DNA of 9,013 nt from an uncultured Lachnospiraceae bacterium (GTDB lineage Bacteria > Bacillota > Clostridia > Lachnospirales > Lachnospiraceae), in NCBI GenBank assembly GCA_934394615.1, contig CAKRRJ010000084.1:1-9013 (forward strand). Reading direction: 5' to 3'. Both the position numbers and the translations under genes were made by a program. The notes beneath the pieces are model-generated. The model saw only the letters and a program-made list of their open reading frames with translations. It searched no databases and was not told the origin of the DNA. Within the stretch, counting starts at the first letter, position 1. The number at the start of each line of letters is the position of its first letter. Shown here piece after piece: positions 6,394-9,013 of this stretch.

Positions 6394-6428
6394 AAAAACG
6401 GGGCGCCGCCATCTATGCGGCACCCCGT
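6394..6428 (-). terminator. intrinsic terminator of purL
   Basis: On the minus strand, 16 bases after the purL stop, ACGGGGTGCCGC pairs with GCGGCGCCCCGT (12 bp with one G-U pair, 7-base loop at 6410-6416). It is followed by TTTTT (6394-6398). This is a textbook Rho-independent terminator and separates purL from the aspartate kinase promoter that begins 14 bases further on. Confidence 0.93.
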
Positions 6429-6444
6429 CAGAATCTATCACTTA

Positions 6445-9013
6445 TTACTTAAAGTACTTCACGCCACTCTCAAAGATCTTCATATCCTGCTCGCCGTAAA
6501 TATTCATGGCTACGGCATCACCGCGGCGCTCAGAGTGTGCCATCTTGCCAAGGATACGGCCATCCGGGCTGGTAATGCCCTCGATTGCCATGTAGGAACC
6601 GTTCGGATTCCAGAACTCATCCATGGTTGCATTGCCATTCTCATCCACGTACTGGGTCGCGATCTGGCCGTTTGCGGCAAGCTTTTTAATCCACTCGTCG
6701 TTTGCCACGAAACGTCCCTCACCGTGGGATGCCGGGTTGCAGTATACGCCGCCAAGCTCAGCGCCAGCCAGCCACGGGGACTTGTTGGTGACTACCTTGG
6801 TGTAAACCATCTTGGAAATGTGGCGTCCGATGGTGTTCATAGCCAGGGTCGGGGAATCTTCCGTCTGCGCGCAGATGCGTCCTTCCGGAACCAGTCCCAG
6901 CTTGATGAGTGCCTGGAAGCCGTTGCAGATACCAAGCATCAGACCATCACGCTCATTTAAGAGCTTCTCAATCTCCTCTTTGATGACTGCGTTACGGAAT
7001 ACGGTTGCGAAGAACTTCGCGCTGCCCTCCGGCTCATCACCTGCGGAGAAACCGCCCGGGAACATCACAATCTGGGCTTTTGCGATTTCTTTCTTGTATT
7101 CTTCTACGGAATCGCGGATATTCTCCGCGCTTAAGTTCTTAAATACCTTCGTCACAACCTTCGCACCGGCACGCTCAAAGGCTTTGGTGCTGTCGTATTC
7201 ACAGTTGGTGCCCGGGAATACCGGAATGAATACGTTCGGCTGTGCCAGCTTGTGGCTGCATACATAGATCTTATCCGCCTGGTACAGATCGGACTTCACC
7301 TCGGTCTGCTTCACGCCGGAAGTGGTCGGGAATACACTCTCCAGGGTCTTGGTCCAGGAGTTTAATGCCTCGTCCATGGAGATGGATACCGGTCCGTACT
7401 CGAAAGCAGCCTTGTCGGTTACCTCACCGATTACAGTGTAGCGGATGGACAGCTCACCCAGTTTTCCTTCCGGAACCTCGCAGACGATGTTGCCCCAGCC
7501 TGCAGCGAAGAAATCGCGCGGATCCACATTGTGCTCGATCTTTACGCCAAGCTTGTTGCCGAATGCCATCTTGCTGACTGCCTCAGCCAGTCCGTGTCCT
7601 TCCACTGCATACGCGGAGATGATGCGGCCTGCCTTGATATCTGCGTTTAATTTCTCATAACCATCCATGATCTGTGCGTAATCCGGCAGGTCATACTGGT
7701 CTTTCTCCATGTTGAATACGACAATTTTGCTGCCCGGTTTCTTAAACTCCGGAGTAATGATGTTCGGATAATGGTCTACATCGACAGCGAAGGAAACCAG
7801 GGTCGGCGGAACATTAATCTCACCGTGTTTCTCATCGTTGAAGGTACCGGACATACTGTCCTTGCCGCCGATGGACGGAAGGCCGAAGCCAAGCTGTGCA
7901 TTGTAAGCGCCAAGCAGGGCTGCGAACGGAGCGCCCCAGCGGGTCGGATCCTCAGTCATGCGCTTGAAGTACTCCTGGAAGGTGAAGCGGATCTTCTTAA
8001 AGTCACCGCCGCTTGCCACGATCTTCGCAACGGAAGAAAGTACTGCGTAGATGGAACCGTGATACGGGCTCCAGCTGGACAGATACGGATCATAGCCGTA
8101 GCTCATCATGGTAACGGTATCGGTCTTTCCCTTGAGCACTGGAAGTTTTGCTACCATGGTCTGGGTCTCGGTCAGCTGGTACTTGCCGCCAAACGGCATA
8201 AATACACTGCCTGCGCCAATGGAACCGTCAAAGCGCTCTACCAGGCCTTTCTGGGAACATACATTTAAGTCGGATAAGACATTCAGCCAGGTGGCTTTCA
8301 CATCTGCGACTTCTTTCTTTACGAACGGATTGCCCGCTTTGACCGGAGTCTCCAGAACCACCTTTGCTTCCTGATGGGCACCGTTGGTGTCTAAGAACGC
8401 ACGGCTTACATCTACGATGGTCTTGCCTCTCCAGTTCATGACAAGGCGCGGCTCCTCAGTTACCACTGCAACCGGGATTGCCTCCAGATTCTCCTCTGCG
8501 GCAAAGCCCAGGAATTTCTCTACATCAGACGGATCCAGAACGACTGCCATACGCTCCTGGGACTCAGAAATGGCGATTTCGGTGCCATCCAGGCCTGCGT
8601 ACTTCTTCGGAACCTTGTCCAGGTCGATCTGTAATCCTGCTGCCAGCTCGCCGATGGCTACGGATACCCCGCCTGCACCAAAGTCGTTACATTTCTTAAT
8701 GATCTCGCTGACTTCCGGACGGCGGAACATGCGCTGGATCTTGCGCTCGGTCGGTGCGTTACCTTTCTGAACCTCTGCGCCGCAAACCTCAATGGAAGCC
8801 TCGGTATGTACCTTAGAGGAACCGGTAGCGCCGCCGATGCCGTCACGGCCGGTGCGGCCGCCAAGCAGAACGATGATATCGCCCGGGTCAGAATTTAAGC
8901 GTTTTACATATTTTCTCGGAGCAGCGCCCATAACTGCGCCGATTTCCATACGTTTTGCAACGTAGTTCGGATGATAGATCTCTTTTACATAGCCAGTAGC
9001 CAGACCGATCTGG
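6445..9013 (-). CDS. purL: phosphoribosylformylglycinamidine synthase, single-chain (PurL), 5' end cut by window edge
   Basis: This enzyme makes FGAM from FGAR, ATP and glutamine, step four of purine synthesis, in the cytosol. The visible 855 residues are the C-terminal two thirds of what is usually a chain of roughly 1,250; the N-terminal part lies beyond 9013. Motifs seen are GGRTGRDGIGGATGSS of the first AIR-synthase-type domain, ISESQERMAVVL, the second synthase half with SIGGKDSMSGTF, and a C-terminal class-I glutaminase beginning PNVFIPVFPGTNCEYDS. The glutaminase has MFPGGFSAGDEPEG, the nucleophile cysteine in GICNGFQ (codon 6925-6927) and the His/Glu pair in SHGEGRF (His codon 6724-6726, Glu codon 6718-6720). 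The triad is intact, so the enzyme should use glutamine. The fusion of synthase and glutaminase in one chain fits the clostridial/Gammaproteobacterial large form rather than the separate PurL/PurQ/PurS of Bacillus. It ends at a strong terminator. Confidence 0.97.
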   Translation of the reverse strand, partial: QIGLATGYVKEIYHPNYVAKRMEIGAVMGAAPRKYVKRLNSDPGDIIVLLGGRTGRDGIGGATGSSKVHTEASIEVCGAEVQKGNAPTERKIQRMFRRPEVSEIIKKCNDFGAGGVSVAIGELAAGLQIDLDKVPKKYAGLDGTEIAISESQERMAVVLDPSDVEKFLGFAAEENLEAIPVAVVTEEPRLVMNWRGKTIVDVSRAFLDTNGAHQEAKVVLETPVKAGNPFVKKEVADVKATWLNVLSDLNVCSQKGLVERFDGSIGAGSVFMPFGGKYQLTETQTMVAKLPVLKGKTDTVTMMSYGYDPYLSSWSPYHGSIYAVLSSVAKIVASGGDFKKIRFTFQEYFKRMTEDPTRWGAPFAALLGAYNAQLGFGLPSIGGKDSMSGTFNDEKHGEINVPPTLVSFAVDVDHYPNIITPEFKKPGSKIVVFNMEKDQYDLPDYAQIMDGYEKLNADIKAGRIISAYAVEGHGLAEAVSKMAFGNKLGVKIEHNVDPRDFFAAGWGNIVCEVPEGKLGELSIRYTVIGEVTDKAAFEYGPVSISMDEALNSWTKTLESVFPTTSGVKQTEVKSDLYQADKIYVCSHKLAQPNVFIPVFPGTNCEYDSTKAFERAGAKVVTKVFKNLSAENIRDSVEEYKKEIAKAQIVMFPGGFSAGDEPEGSAKFFATVFRNAVIKEEIEKLLNERDGLMLGICNGFQALIKLGLVPEGRICAQTEDSPTLAMNTIGRHISKMVYTKVVTNKSPWLAGAELGGVYCNPASHGEGRFVANDEWIKKLAANGQIATQYVDENGNATMDEFWNPNGSYMAIEGITSPDGRILGKMAHSERRGDAVAMNIYGEQDMKIFESGVKYFK

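Noticed and set aside
6298..6444. Lysine riboswitch or T-box upstream of aspartate kinase
   Set aside because: The space between the purL terminator and the start codon is too short and lacks a multi-helix leader; only one five-base hairpin is visible.

Overview
The window reads as ordinary chromosomal DNA from an anaerobic Firmicute, most likely a Lachnospiraceae-type Clostridia member. The evidence is the roughly 50-55% GC over most genes, strong GGAGG-type ribosome binding sites, the long single-chain PurL with a C-terminal glutaminase domain, and the gene order HI0933-family flavoprotein, cytidylate kinase, IspH. The genus assignment is inference. All five genes, two of them cut by the window edges, lie on the minus strand, so transcription runs from right to left.

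Reading in the direction of transcription: (1) the 3' two thirds of purL (FGAM synthase, purine synthesis) enters from the right edge and ends at a strong intrinsic terminator. (2) A near-consensus sigma-A promoter, TTGACA-17-TATTAT, drives a monofunctional aspartate kinase with two ACT regions, which commits aspartate to lysine, threonine and methionine synthesis. (3) A 149-base spacer holds a short terminator-like palindrome, stacked inverted repeats and an extended -10 promoter. (4) A tightly packed cluster follows: a large lipoprotein with a peptidase-M28-like domain, an HI0933-family FAD protein (5-base gap), cmk (37-base gap) and ispH (4-base ATGA overlap). ispH leaves the window at the left edge. 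In many Clostridia this gene continues into S1 RNA-binding domains, but that part is not visible here.

I see no mobile element, CRISPR array, RNA gene, phage gene or defence system, and nothing I would call an undescribed system. Two things deserve a second look. The M28-like lipoprotein has lost essentially all residues that bind the two zinc ions or do catalysis in the family, so it is probably a surface pseudoenzyme. The left end of ispH changes abruptly in base and codon use, from about 55% GC (241-480) to about 37% GC (1-240), while the reading frame and the active-site motifs stay intact. That suggests either a recombination mosaic or an assembly join.
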